Notes: generated by a model not told the origin, from the letters alone. A DNA stretch of 64,000 bases from Lacrimispora xylanisolvens (GCF_002934545.1 NZ_PTJA01000001.1:434001-498000), one strand, 5' to 3'; shown: positions 1 through 8,252, numbered from the stretch's first letter. Translations and numbers: made by a program.

Positions 1-170
1 AGAATGTGGTGAAAACCACCGTATTACTAAAGGATATTGGGGAGTTTACAGAAATGAATGAGGTTTATGCACAATATTTCACGGGTACCTGCCCTGCCAG
101 AGCGGCATTCCAGGTAGGCAGCCTTCCAAAGGATGCCAGAGTGGAGATTGAGGCGGTCGCAGTATTGTAG
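1..170 (+). CDS. RidA family enamine/imine deaminase (3' part only)
   Basis: Only the last 56 codons are in the window. The reading frame starts at base 3 and ends with TAG at 168-170. The visible residues include [12 protein letters not shown] followed by VEIEAVAVL, which is the C-terminal signature of RidA/YjgF proteins; the arginine of PAR matches the conserved catalytic arginine of the family. RidA proteins are cytosolic trimers that hydrolyse reactive 2-aminoacrylate and related enamines to ketoacids and ammonia. The gene lies 47 bp upstream of an amino-acid permease and a PLP-dependent C-S lyase on the same strand. That context is sensible because beta-elimination releases 2-aminoacrylate. 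The family is well supported; the exact substrate is inferred. Confidence 0.85.
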   Translation, partial: NVVKTTVLLKDIGEFTEMNEVYAQYFTGTCPARAAFQVGSLPKDARVEIEAVAVL

Positions 171-217
171 TATGTATGAAAACTAATTGATAAGACGATT
201 ATGGAGGAGGAAACATA

Positions 218-1591
218 ATGGAAGAGCATGGCAAAAAGCTCGGTATGTTAAATATTTTCGGTCTTGGCTTGGGTGGGGCAATTGGTTCAGGTATCTTTGT
301 TTTACTTGGATTTGGAATCGGTTATACAGGCAGATCCATTGTCCTGGTATGTGTCGGCGGATGTTTGTTTATGCTTCTGGCTTATATGTACAATGTAATC
401 ATGAGTTCCATGTTTGTATTTAAAGGGGGGGATTACAGCCAGAAAGCGCTGCTGTTTAATCCGACAATGACTGGTTTTTCAGCAACGATGGCTCTGGTAA
501 ACAGCATGGCAATGTCAAGCTATGCTCTTGGTATGGTTAACTATATTTCAGCTGTATTTCCCGGAGTAGCGCCGTTTACCCGTCCGGTGGCGGTTCTGAT
601 TATGACTCTCTTTTTTGCAAGCACTCTGCGGGGGTCCCGATTTATAACACTTTTAGAAAATGCAATGACAGTAATTTTAATTGGAGCAATTGCAATTTTT
701 GTTATTTTTGGTATGCCTCAGGTAAGACCCGACTATTTTTCCAATGCAGACGGTGGTTTCTTCCATGGAGGCTTTGCTGGTTTTGTCAGTGCAATTGCAA
801 TTATGGGCTGGGCCTGCCAGGGAACCACTATGGCACCGGTATCCATGGTTGCAGTTACTGAAAAACCGAAAAAAACCATCCCGCTTGCTATACTCTGGAT
901 TACTGTGGCATTAGCTGTAATATATGGGTTGATGAGTATTGTTGCGGCCGGAGTATTGCCCTATGATCAGGTTGCAGGAGCAAATTTAGGAGCAACTGCG
1001 AAGGCAATATTCCCCAATAGCATTTATGTTGTGTTTATTTTAGGCGGCGGTGTATTTGCAATTGCGACCAGCTTGTTAGGTGGTATTGCCATGTTCCGTT
1101 ATCCGCTGATGAAGATTGCAGAAGATGGCTGGCTTCCGCCAGTATTTAAAAAGACGACAAAAGGTGGATTTCCCTGGGTCATTCAGCTTGCCTTTTATTT
1201 ACTCAGTGTAATGCCAATTCTGCTTGGATTCAGTCTGGATTCCATTATATCACTGGTAATGATTCCATCCATGGTAATGAATGTATATCTTAATATGGCA
1301 TGTATTACACTGCCGAAAAAATATCCGGACCAGTGGAAAAAATGTGCCCTTCGTATGCCCATACCGGTGTATAATGTTATTTGTGTTCTGTCCGCAGCCT
1401 GTGCTGGAGTGGTAGCTTTTAACTTATTTAAAGATTTAAAAGGAAAGGATATCATTGCTTCCCTTGTTATTCTGGCAATATGCGTTGGATTCTCCTTACT
1501 TCGTATCCATACCGGAGCAGTGAAAAAGGAGTTTCTGGAGGAAAACAAAAAGGCGATTATCGTTCAGGCACTTGCAGATGATGAGGCGTAA
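218..1591 (+). CDS. APC family amino-acid permease
   Basis: A 457-residue polytopic membrane protein. The N-terminal segment GLGGAIGSGIFVLLG is the first-helix glycine-rich motif of amino acid-polyamine-organocation transporters, and about 12 hydrophobic segments follow, as usual for the family. The ATG is preceded by GGAGGAGG at about 7 bp. It lies between ridA and a PLP C-S lyase gene on the same strand, so it probably imports the amino acid the lyase degrades (a cysteine- or cystathionine-like compound is the natural guess). Substrate cannot be read from the sequence. No domain is missing and no frameshift is seen. Confidence 0.85.
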   Translation: MEEHGKKLGMLNIFGLGLGGAIGSGIFVLLGFGIGYTGRSIVLVCVGGCLFMLLAYMYNVIMSSMFVFKGGDYSQKALLFNPTMTGFSATMALVNSMAMSSYALGMVNYISAVFPGVAPFTRPVAVLIMTLFFASTLRGSRFITLLENAMTVILIGAIAIFVIFGMPQVRPDYFSNADGGFFHGGFAGFVSAIAIMGWACQGTTMAPVSMVAVTEKPKKTIPLAILWITVALAVIYGLMSIVAAGVLPYDQVAGANLGATAKAIFPNSIYVVFILGGGVFAIATSLLGGIAMFRYPLMKIAEDGWLPPVFKKTTKGGFPWVIQLAFYLLSVMPILLGFSLDSIISLVMIPSMVMNVYLNMACITLPKKYPDQWKKCALRMPIPVYNVICVLSAACAGVVAFNLFKDLKGKDIIASLVILAICVGFSLLRIHTGAVKKEFLEENKKAIIVQALADDEA

Positions 1592-1674
1592 ATATATAAA
1601 ATAAATACAAAGTGTTTGCTGTCACTAAAGTTTACCGTGCCGACGGCGAATTAAGATAAAGGAGGATATTAGCT

Positions 1675-2889
1675 ATGAAATACGATTTTACATCAATTAT
1701 GGACCGCAGAGGCAAAGATGCCATTGCTGTGGATGGTCTTGGAACTTTACCAGGTTTCGCTCCGGATCTTCCAAAGGAGGGCTATGATACGATTCCGATG
1801 TGGGTTGCAGATATGAACTTTCCAACCGTGCCATCCATTTGTGCAACCATTGTGGAACGTGTACAGCACCCGGCATTCGGTTATTTCAGCCCATCAGAGG
1901 AATATTACAATGCCATTATAAAGTGGCAGGAGGAGAGAAACGGGGTAACAGGACTGACCAAAGAATGCATCGGATATGAAAACGGTGTACTTGGCGGAGT
2001 CATCTCTGTACTGAATGCATTTTCAGCACCTGGCGATGCAGTACTCCTCCATTCCCCTACCTATATTGGTTTTACCATGAGTCTTGAAAATAATGGACGC
2101 AAAATCATACATAGTCCATTAAAGCAGGATGAGAACGGCGTATGGCGCATGGACTATGAGGATATGGATAAAAAAATAAAGGCTCATAAGATTCATACCG
2201 CTATTTTCTGCAATCCTCACAATCCATGCGGACGAGTATGGGAAAAATGGGAGATTGAAAAAGCAATGGAAGTCTATAAGAATAATGATTGTATCGTTAT
2301 TTCTGACGAGATCTGGTCCGATCTTATTTTAGACGGAAATAAACATATTCCGGTTCAGTCCGTCAGTGAAGATGCCCGCATGCGTACCATAGCCCTTTAT
2401 GCACCCAGCAAAACCTTTAACCTGGCAGGGCTGATCGGTTCCTATCATATTATTTATGATCCATATTTAAGAGACCGCGTCCGCGCCCAGAGCAGCAAAT
2501 CCCATTACAATGACATGAATGTGCTGAGCATGCATGCGTTAATCGGTGCCTATAGATCGGAAGGCGCAGAATGGGTGGATGAGCTGTGCCAGGTGCTCAC
2601 AAAAAATGTGGATTATGCTTATGACTATATTACAAAGAATTTCAAAGGCGTAAAGCTTTCCAAACCACAGGGAACCTATATGCTGTTTATGGATTGTACG
2701 GACTGGTGTAAAGAAAATGGAAAAACCATTGATGAACTGGAAAAGTCCGGCTGGGATGTAGGCGTTGCATGGCAGGATGGCCGCATGTTCCACGGACCAT
2801 GCTCCATTCGTCTGAATCTGGCTCTTCCTTTCAGCAGAGTTGAGGAAGCAATGAAGCGTCTGAATGAGCATGTTTTTAACGCCAAATAA
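1675..2889 (+). CDS. MalY/PatB family PLP-dependent C-S lyase (aminotransferase fold I)
   Basis: 404 residues, the normal length for MalY/PatB cystathionine beta-lyases. Visible family motifs are NPHNPCGRVW, the cofactor aspartate in ISDEIWSDLI, and the Schiff-base lysine in YAPSKTFNLAGL. These enzymes cleave the C-S bond of cystathionine or cysteine S-conjugates in the cytosol, giving a thiol or sulfide, pyruvate and ammonia. GGAGG lies 9 bp before the ATG. The gene follows the permease by 83 bp and precedes a peroxiredoxin-like gene. An aminotransferase role is possible in this fold, but the closest visible resemblance is to MalY/PatB. Its neighbour RidA would detoxify the 2-aminoacrylate intermediate (inference). 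Confidence 0.85.
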   Translation: MKYDFTSIMDRRGKDAIAVDGLGTLPGFAPDLPKEGYDTIPMWVADMNFPTVPSICATIVERVQHPAFGYFSPSEEYYNAIIKWQEERNGVTGLTKECIGYENGVLGGVISVLNAFSAPGDAVLLHSPTYIGFTMSLENNGRKIIHSPLKQDENGVWRMDYEDMDKKIKAHKIHTAIFCNPHNPCGRVWEKWEIEKAMEVYKNNDCIVISDEIWSDLILDGNKHIPVQSVSEDARMRTIALYAPSKTFNLAGLIGSYHIIYDPYLRDRVRAQSSKSHYNDMNVLSMHALIGAYRSEGAEWVDELCQVLTKNVDYAYDYITKNFKGVKLSKPQGTYMLFMDCTDWCKENGKTIDELEKSGWDVGVAWQDGRMFHGPCSIRLNLALPFSRVEEAMKRLNEHVFNAK

Positions 2890-2915
2890 ATTCACAGAAA
2901 AACGAGGTGCACAAT

Positions 2916-3458
2916 ATGGCAAAAATAGATGTAAATGACAAGATGCGTGATTTTACATTTGATACACCTTTTCGTAAAAATGTCCGGCTCAGTGAGGCAG
3001 CAGGCGGAAAGAAACTGGCTCTTGTATTTCTCCGCTATTATGGGTGTACACTGTGCCAGTATGATCTCTCCCAGTATGCGAAAAACTATGAAAAGATCAC
3101 GGCAGCAGGAGGAGAATTACTGGTGGTACTGCAGAGCGATCCGGATTTATTAAGAGAGGACATGGGAAAAGAAGATATGTTCCCTTTTGAAATCGTCTGT
3201 GATCCAAAGGAAGAACTCTACCGGGAGTTTGAGATTCTTCCGGCAGCCAGTAAAAAAGATCTGGCAGGGCTAAAGACCATGGTGAAGGTGGGGAAAGCCA
3301 TGGCAGCAGGATTCTCTCATGGAAGGTATGAGGGGGACGAACTGCAGCTGCCAGCGGCATTTATCTTATCACCTGACCTTACTGTAACATACGCTCATTA
3401 TGCGAAGGTAATCGATGATGTTCTGGATGCAGAACAGATTGTGGACATGATGAAGTAA
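2916..3458 (+). CDS. Peroxiredoxin-like AhpC/TSA family protein
   Basis: 180 residues from the ATG at 2916, chosen because GAGG (2904-2907) is 8 bp upstream; an in-frame GTG at 2907 overlaps that ribosome site and is unlikely. The thioredoxin fold starts near residue 20 and carries a CxxC pair in YYGCTLCQYDLSQ, as in the Prx-like branch of the AhpC/TSA superfamily. Such proteins reduce peroxides or act as thiol oxidoreductases in the cytosol. It lies 26 bp after the C-S lyase gene and ends 10 bp before the convergent LysR gene, so it is probably the last gene of the permease-lyase operon. Peroxidase activity is inferred from the family only. Confidence 0.75.
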   Translation: MAKIDVNDKMRDFTFDTPFRKNVRLSEAAGGKKLALVFLRYYGCTLCQYDLSQYAKNYEKITAAGGELLVVLQSDPDLLREDMGKEDMFPFEIVCDPKEELYREFEILPAASKKDLAGLKTMVKVGKAMAAGFSHGRYEGDELQLPAAFILSPDLTVTYAHYAKVIDDVLDAEQIVDMMK

Positions 3459-3467
3459 TTTATCCAG

Positions 3468-4400
3468 CTAAGAAATTAATTTTAAAAATTCAGACATGGC
3501 AAACGTAATATACCGGTTCTTCTTACTGAAGAAACAGATATTACGTTTGCTTTTTTCTTCGTCAAGCTTGTAATAAATCATATCCGTAAGTGCAGGTGAT
3601 TTACATAATAGTGTATCGCTGACAAAACAGATCCCCATACCGGAGCAGGCAATGTGATATGCGGTTGACTGCTGATCCAGTTCAAACAGGATATCAGGCT
3701 TAAATCCATTTGCTTTACATAAATGGGTTCCCCTTTGCATGGTATCATTATTCGGCTTCAGCATGATAAAGGGATAATCCTTAAATTCCATCAAAGGCAC
3801 TACAGGAACTTTTGGGTCCTGACATGCATCTGACCGGATCTGTTCCAGAGAAACCTGATATTCCTGAAGGTTTTGATTAATCGGGTATTTTTTGGGAACG
3901 GCGATCATTAAATGTTCTTCCCGGTATAAAAAAGTATCAAACTTGGTTTCGCACAGGGTGCTGTTATCTACGATAAAATCCAGTGACCCCAGTAAAAGCT
4001 GGGATTCAAGATTGCTGGTATTGTCTTCGATGATGGTTACGTTAATCCCTGGATACTTCTGGTGCAGGCTGGAGATAAGAGGGGGAATGACATAGGAAGT
4101 AAATAAATTGCTGCCTCCAATGGTCAGTGTTCCGGTCTGTAAATTCCTGGCATCATCGAGATAATTACGAAAGTCCTGTTCTATTGCCATAATGGATTCT
4201 GCTGCCTGTATGTATTTAAGCCCGCACTCCGTCAGCCCCACAGGTGTTATGCTCCGGTCAAAAATCGGCATACCGATTCTGGTTTCAATTCTTTTAATGG
4301 TGGAACTTAACGAGGGCTGTGAAATATAGAGATTGTTTGCTGCTTTTGAGAAACTCTTTTCTTTGTAGACCTCATAAACGTATTCTTTTCCAGAAAACAT
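3468..4400 (-). CDS. LysR family transcriptional regulator
   Basis: 310 residues from the start at 4400 (MFSGKEYVYEVYKEKSF), chosen because GGAGG sits 5 bp upstream; a further ATG at 4412 would overlap that site. The N-terminal winged helix-turn-helix (about residues 1-60, with SFSKAANNLYISQPSLSSTI) and the periplasmic-binding-like effector domain (about 90-300) are complete. It is transcribed away from aspA, with a palindrome in the shared intergenic DNA, so it may control aspA, itself, or the convergent sulfur amino-acid operon. The effector is unknown. Its last codons overlap the terminator of the facing operon. Confidence 0.85.
   Translation of the reverse strand: MFSGKEYVYEVYKEKSFSKAANNLYISQPSLSSTIKRIETRIGMPIFDRSITPVGLTECGLKYIQAAESIMAIEQDFRNYLDDARNLQTGTLTIGGSNLFTSYVIPPLISSLHQKYPGINVTIIEDNTSNLESQLLLGSLDFIVDNSTLCETKFDTFLYREEHLMIAVPKKYPINQNLQEYQVSLEQIRSDACQDPKVPVVPLMEFKDYPFIMLKPNNDTMQRGTHLCKANGFKPDILFELDQQSTAYHIACSGMGICFVSDTLLCKSPALTDMIYYKLDEEKSKRNICFFSKKNRYITFAMSEFLKLIS
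3499..3556 (+). terminator. Intrinsic terminator inside the 3' end of the convergent LysR gene
   Basis: GCAAACGTAATAT at 3499-3511 pairs perfectly with its complement at 3538-3550, followed by six T. The 26-nt loop holds a second small stem (TTCTTC with GAAGAA). It serves plus-strand transcription of the permease-lyase-peroxiredoxin operon, yet lies wholly within codons of the LysR gene read on the other strand. Confidence 0.8.
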
Positions 4401-4439
4401 GGCTGCCTCCATATAAATGTAAAGTTATGATAATTATAA

Positions 4440-4480
4440 ATCAATTGATATTTGATTATAGTATAAATGGAATATATACT
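4440..4480 (+). promoter_or_regulatory. aspA promoter with LysR-type palindrome
   Basis: A -35 TTGATT (4452-4457), 17-bp spacer and -10 TATACT (4475-4480) precede aspA. The perfect palindrome ATCAATTGAT (4440-4449) sits just upstream of the -35 and is a candidate site for the divergent LysR protein. Confidence 0.5.
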
Positions 4481-4528
4481 TATTACAAGAATTACATATC
4501 AAACAATTGCAAAAAGTGAGGGTATCCA

Positions 4529-5959
4529 ATGGAATACAGGATGAATGATAAAGAGAAAGAGTATCGTGTGGAAAAAGACATCATAGGTGAGATGAAGGTT
4601 TTAAAAAGTGCTTATTATGGCAGTCAGTCCTTAAGGGCAAAAGAAAATTTTCATATTACAGGACTTAACATGCATCCTGAAATTATTAAAAATGTGGTTT
4701 ATATTAAAAAGGCCGCTGCGATTACCAATTTTGAAGCGGGTCTTCTGGATGAAGCAATCTCCCTGGCAATTGTCCAGGCATGCGATGAATTACTGAAAGG
4801 AAGGCTTCTGGAATATTTTATTGTAGATCCCATACAGGGCGGAGCGGGAACTTCCCTGAATATGAATGCCAATGAAGTCATTGCAAACAGAGCCATAGAG
4901 ATCCTGGGCGGAGAAAAAGGAGACTATAGCCTGGTTAATCCCAATGATCATGTAAACTGCGGACAATCCACCAATGATGTAATTCCTACAGCAGGTAAAA
5001 TGACATGTTATGTTCTTTTAAAGAAAGCATTAATACAGCTGGAGCGCCTTAAACTGGCATTTGAGGAAAAATCAAAGGAATTTGATCATGTGATTAAAAT
5101 GGGAAGAACCCAGTTACAGGATGCAGTACCCATTCGTCTGGGGCAGGAATTCCAGGCCTATGCAACGGCTGTCAAAAGGGATATGATCCGCATTGAAAAA
5201 GTATTTGAAGAAATAAGATATGTCAATTTAGGCGGAACCGCCATAGGTACCGGAATTAACGCGGATGAACATTATATGAAGCGGATTGTGCCAAAATTAA
5301 AAGAAATATCCGGCATAGATTTAATCCAGGCTTCCGATCTGTTTGATGCAACACAAAGCCTGGATTCCTTCGTAGCGGTATCCGGGGCTGTTAAGGCCTG
5401 CGCAGTTACCCTCTCAAAAATAGCCAGTGATTTACGGCTGATGTCTTCCGGTCCAAGAACGGGATTTGGAGAAATCAACCTTCCGGCAAGACAGAACGGC
5501 TCTTCCATTATGCCAGGAAAAGTAAATCCGGTAATTCCGGAGGTAGTTAATCAGGTGGCTTTCCAAATCATTGGGAATGATCTGACCATAACATTAGCGG
5601 CTGAAGCGGGACAGCTGGAGTTAAACGCTTTTGAACCCATTGTGTTTTATTCTCTGTTTCAATCCCTTGATACGTTGACAAATGTGGTAGAGACATTTGT
5701 GGATCACTGTATCACCGGCATTACTGCAAATGAGGATCGATGCCGTCAATTAGTAGAAAACAGTGTGGGAGTTATCACTGCTTTATGTCCTCACATCGGT
5801 TACAGAGATTCTGCGGAAATTGCGAAGGAGGCCATTCGGACAGGAAGACCAGTGAGGGAGCTGATTATAAAAAAAGGATTGCTGTCTCCGGCAGATGTTA
5901 ATATAGTTTTGAATCCCATGAATATGACACGACCGGGAATTGCAAAAAAGAGTTGTTAG
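4529..5959 (+). CDS. aspA: Aspartate ammonia-lyase
   Basis: 476 residues, close to the family length of about 470. The fumarase/aspartase signature GSSIMPGKVNPV, the substrate-site segment CGQSTNDVIPTA, and GRTQLQDAVP are all present. The enzyme reversibly deaminates L-aspartate to fumarate and ammonia in the cytosol, feeding anaerobic fumarate use or nitrogen supply. The ATG is preceded by GAGGG at 6 bp. The gene is monocistronic in appearance, with a strong terminator directly after it, and is divergent from a LysR regulator. Fumarase is the alternative in this superfamily, but the overall pattern fits aspartase better. Confidence 0.88.
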   Translation: MEYRMNDKEKEYRVEKDIIGEMKVLKSAYYGSQSLRAKENFHITGLNMHPEIIKNVVYIKKAAAITNFEAGLLDEAISLAIVQACDELLKGRLLEYFIVDPIQGGAGTSLNMNANEVIANRAIEILGGEKGDYSLVNPNDHVNCGQSTNDVIPTAGKMTCYVLLKKALIQLERLKLAFEEKSKEFDHVIKMGRTQLQDAVPIRLGQEFQAYATAVKRDMIRIEKVFEEIRYVNLGGTAIGTGINADEHYMKRIVPKLKEISGIDLIQASDLFDATQSLDSFVAVSGAVKACAVTLSKIASDLRLMSSGPRTGFGEINLPARQNGSSIMPGKVNPVIPEVVNQVAFQIIGNDLTITLAAEAGQLELNAFEPIVFYSLFQSLDTLTNVVETFVDHCITGITANEDRCRQLVENSVGVITALCPHIGYRDSAEIAKEAIRTGRPVRELIIKKGLLSPADVNIVLNPMNMTRPGIAKKSC

Positions 5960-5963
5960 TTTT

Positions 5964-6001
5964 AAAGCCACTGCAAAGACAGAACATGCAGTGGCTTTTT
6001 T
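5964..6001 (+). terminator. aspA terminator
   Basis: AAAGCCACTGC (5964-5974) pairs perfectly with GCAGTGGCTTT (5988-5998) and runs into a T-tract. Confidence 0.9.
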
Positions 6002-6111
6002 ATGGATAACATAAAATGCAAACATATATTTAAAATAACTACAAATATATAGACATAAAACAACAAAAGTGTTATTATTACCATTATATAAGATAGAAGG
6101 GAGATGATACT

Positions 6112-6861
6112 ATTTTTTGGGACGCATCAAAGGATGAACTAAAAAACGGGTATATCAAAGAGGGGGAAACATATACCTGTGTTGTCTGCGGGGAAAGCTA
6201 TCTGGAAGGACGGATCTATGAAAAAGACGGGCTTTTCTATGACGCAGAAAAATCAATGAAAGAGCATATAAAAGAAAAACATGGGTCTATGTTAACCTAT
6301 ATCCTGAATATGAGTTATGGAAATACTGGCATTACCCAGGCACAGCAGAAGGTGCTCCAGCTCATTGCACAGGGGATGTCAGACAGGGAGGTAGCTTCTG
6401 CACTGGGCGTTGCTGATTCAACCATTCGAAACCACAAGTATAAATTAAGGGAAAAAGAAAAGCAGGCCAAGGTTTTTCTGGCTATGATGGAACTGCTGTC
6501 TGAGCAGACACAAAAGGAGATCAGCCGGCTGGAAGGAAGTGTTCTGCAAGATGCACACAACTCTGCCACCATGGTGGATGACCGCTATAATATAACAGAT
6601 AAAGAGGTTGAGAGTATCAGAAAAACCTATTTTAATGAAAAGGGCGGTTTAAAGAGCATACCTGCAAGAGAGAAGAAAAAGCTGGTTGTGTTAAGCGAAA
6701 TTGTAAAGAATTTTGTCCCGGGTAAGCAATATGAAGAGAAGGAATTAAACCGTATCTTAAAAAGAATTTATGATGATAATGCCGCCATTCGAAGAGCGCT
6801 TATTGAATATGGCTTTATGGATCGGACGAACGATGGTACTTTCTACTGGGTGAAAGAGTAG
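6112..6861 (+). CDS. DUF2087 regulator with zinc-finger-like N-terminus and LuxR-type HTH, apparent ATT start
   Basis: The open frame extends upstream of the first in-frame ATG (6256) and reads FWDASKDELKNGY, a conserved-looking beginning. The only credible start there is ATT at 6112, 8 bp after GGGAG (6099-6103), giving 249 residues. An N-terminal C-x2-C (CVVCG) plus H-x4-H (EHIKEKH) resembles a C2H2 zinc finger. A LuxR/GerE-like helix-turn-helix follows (QGMSDREVASALGVADSTIR), and the C-terminal half (about 160-249, RAREKKKLVVL-type segment to the end at FYWVKE) matches DUF2087 regulators. It is followed by a TusA-like gene 53 bp downstream. Alternatively one T is missing from a T6 run and an ATG at 6104 is used. 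Its target is unknown. Confidence 0.75.
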   Translation: MFWDASKDELKNGYIKEGETYTCVVCGESYLEGRIYEKDGLFYDAEKSMKEHIKEKHGSMLTYILNMSYGNTGITQAQQKVLQLIAQGMSDREVASALGVADSTIRNHKYKLREKEKQAKVFLAMMELLSEQTQKEISRLEGSVLQDAHNSATMVDDRYNITDKEVESIRKTYFNEKGGLKSIPAREKKKLVVLSEIVKNFVPGKQYEEKELNRILKRIYDDNAAIRRALIEYGFMDRTNDGTFYWVKE

Positions 6862-6914
6862 GGATAAGCTGTCTGACCCATAGGTTTCGGAATCAAAAAA
6901 GGAAAGGATAAAGT

Positions 6915-7136
6915 ATGAAAAAAATAGACTGTCTGGGCGAGATCTGCCCGGTACCAGTAATGAAACTGCAGGCAGTTATGGATTCCATACAAAAAGGAGA
7001 AGACTATCTGCTGGTTACAGATCACAGCTGCACCATTTCCAATCTGGAATCCTTTTGCAAAGCCAATAAATTAAGTTACCAGTTGGATGAGGTAATGAAT
7101 GGAGTATGGGAAATTACCATAACAGCAGGCAGATAG
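6915..7136 (+). CDS. TusA/SirA-like sulfur carrier protein
   Basis: 73 residues with the family signature CLGEICPVPVMK near the N-terminus, where the cysteine carries persulfide in TusA proteins. The rest is the compact two-layer fold ending VWEITITAGR. TusA-type proteins shuttle sulfane sulfur, or selenium, between a cysteine desulfurase or transporter and acceptors in the cytosol. AAAGGA precedes the ATG. It follows the DUF2087 regulator and is closed by two terminators. A second TusA-like gene lies in the YeeE/YedE cluster at 14753. The partner of this copy cannot be told from the sequence. Confidence 0.85.
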   Translation: MKKIDCLGEICPVPVMKLQAVMDSIQKGEDYLLVTDHSCTISNLESFCKANKLSYQLDEVMNGVWEITITAGR

Positions 7137-7166
7137 TGCCAGGCAATTCTTCAATAAAAAAAACAT

Positions 7167-7207
7167 ATCCTTGTAAAGCTTAAAAACGGGCTTTATAAGG
7201 ATTTTTT
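7167..7207. terminator. Bidirectional terminator between TusA-like and LuxR genes
   Basis: ATCCTTGTAAAGC (7167-7179) pairs with GCTTTATAAGGAT (7190-7202) with one G-T pair. T-run to the right and A-run to the left, so it can serve both converging genes. Confidence 0.75.
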
Positions 7208-7215
7208 ATTTCGCT

Positions 7216-7279
7216 GGGATGTGAACTCTTTCCCGGAATGGTAACTGACCAATCCGGGAAAGAGTTCACATCCCTTTTT
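7216..7279 (+). terminator. Long perfect hairpin terminator
   Basis: A 22-bp perfect stem (7216-7237 with 7253-7274) with a 15-nt loop is followed by six T. It is the second hairpin in tandem after the TusA-like gene, 5-10 bp from the stop of the facing LuxR gene. Confidence 0.8.
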
Positions 7280-7283
7280 TGAT

Positions 7284-8084
7284 TTATTTTATATATTTGA
7301 TTCCTGGTCGAACCGTCATCAATAATTCCTCAAAATTTTTAATATTTATTTTGGAATAAATATTGTTCAAATGTTTTTTTAATGTGTTTCCAGAAATAAA
7401 AAGCCGCTCAGCCAGATCTTTTCGAGTGACACCATCACAGATGAGCTGCACGATTTCAAATTCCCGGTCTGTCAGATGATAGGTTGACTTATATAAACTT
7501 TTGCTCTGATCAAAAGAACTCCTCTGGATTCCCCTTGGAAAAATATCTTTGAAACGCAGGCAGAGATGATGGTTGATGGTCTTAAGAATTGCCATCTCCC
7601 GGTCAGAAAAATTGCCTTCTTCTTTTGAACGATAGAGACAGATATTACCGTAGCTGTAGTTATCGGCAACGATATTGGATACGGCACCATAATATGCGTT
7701 GATAGGTTCCATCCATTCCTTCATAAAGATGGATTCAGCCATGTACTTTTCAACCACAATGTCCGATTCACGGAAGGTCATCTCCTTGGGTGACACACTG
7801 TACCATAGGATGAAATCATAATTAATATATTGTGTGCGGTACAGCTCGATATGAGCAGGAGGGATATCCTTACTCTGATATGAGAAAAATTCAATGTTTT
7901 TATTATCATCACTAATCAGACAACTGAAAGAATGGGAATAGGGGATGATTTCCTTCAATTTTTCAATAATCTGACTTAAATCAGGGTATGGCTGGGTGGT
8001 GTAAATGAATGCCGTGATTTCGTTGATAATACCCCAGTCTTCCGTTGAAATCATTGTTGATTCTGCCTCTTTATTTGTATTCAT
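7284..8084 (-). CDS. LuxR family transcriptional regulator, probable activator of the agmatine operon
   Basis: 266 residues from the ATG at 8084 (MNTNKEAEST), chosen because AAGGAG is 8 bp upstream; the more distal ATG at 8114 has no such site. A C-terminal GerE-type helix-turn-helix (about residues 195-255, LTDREFEIVQLICDGVTRKD) follows an N-terminal domain of roughly 170 residues with no transmembrane segment and no receiver aspartate pattern. It may be a GAF-like sensor, which I cannot confirm. The gene is divergent from aguA, and direct repeats upstream of the aguA promoter are candidate binding sites. In other Firmicutes agmatine operons are controlled by LuxR-type AguR, but that protein is membrane-bound, so this is a different design. 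Confidence 0.75.
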   Translation of the reverse strand: MNTNKEAESTMISTEDWGIINEITAFIYTTQPYPDLSQIIEKLKEIIPYSHSFSCLISDDNKNIEFFSYQSKDIPPAHIELYRTQYINYDFILWYSVSPKEMTFRESDIVVEKYMAESIFMKEWMEPINAYYGAVSNIVADNYSYGNICLYRSKEEGNFSDREMAILKTINHHLCLRFKDIFPRGIQRSSFDQSKSLYKSTYHLTDREFEIVQLICDGVTRKDLAERLFISGNTLKKHLNNIYSKINIKNFEELLMTVRPGIKYIK

Positions 8085-8184
8085 AACATTTTCTCCTTGT
8101 TCATTATTATACAATGGGTGCTTTAGAAAAGCAATGAGTACTGTGAGTTCTACATAAGGTTCTAGAAGGTAGTATAGAGTTACA

Positions 8185-8252
8185 TCTGGGGGATTAATGA
8201 CAGATATGCATTCTGGGGGTAATTGAAGGTTATGAAAAGAGGCGTATATAAT
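8185..8252 (+). promoter_or_regulatory. aguA promoter with two direct repeats
   Basis: TCTGGGGG occurs at 8185-8192 and 8212-8219, each followed by a TAA-rich stretch. Downstream are a weak -35 TTGAAG (8223-8228), an 18-bp spacer and -10 TATAAT (8247-8252). The repeats fall near -70 and -43 from the expected start, which suits an activator such as the divergent LuxR protein. Confidence 0.5.

Noticed and set aside
187-423. Alternative frame in the first permease gene
   Set aside because: It lies inside the permease gene in another frame, tryptophan/arginine rich, without family resemblance.
6256-6861. Shorter DUF2087 gene starting at the first ATG
   Set aside because: It would cut off a conserved-looking N-terminus with a zinc-finger-like motif, and no ribosome site precedes ATG 6256.
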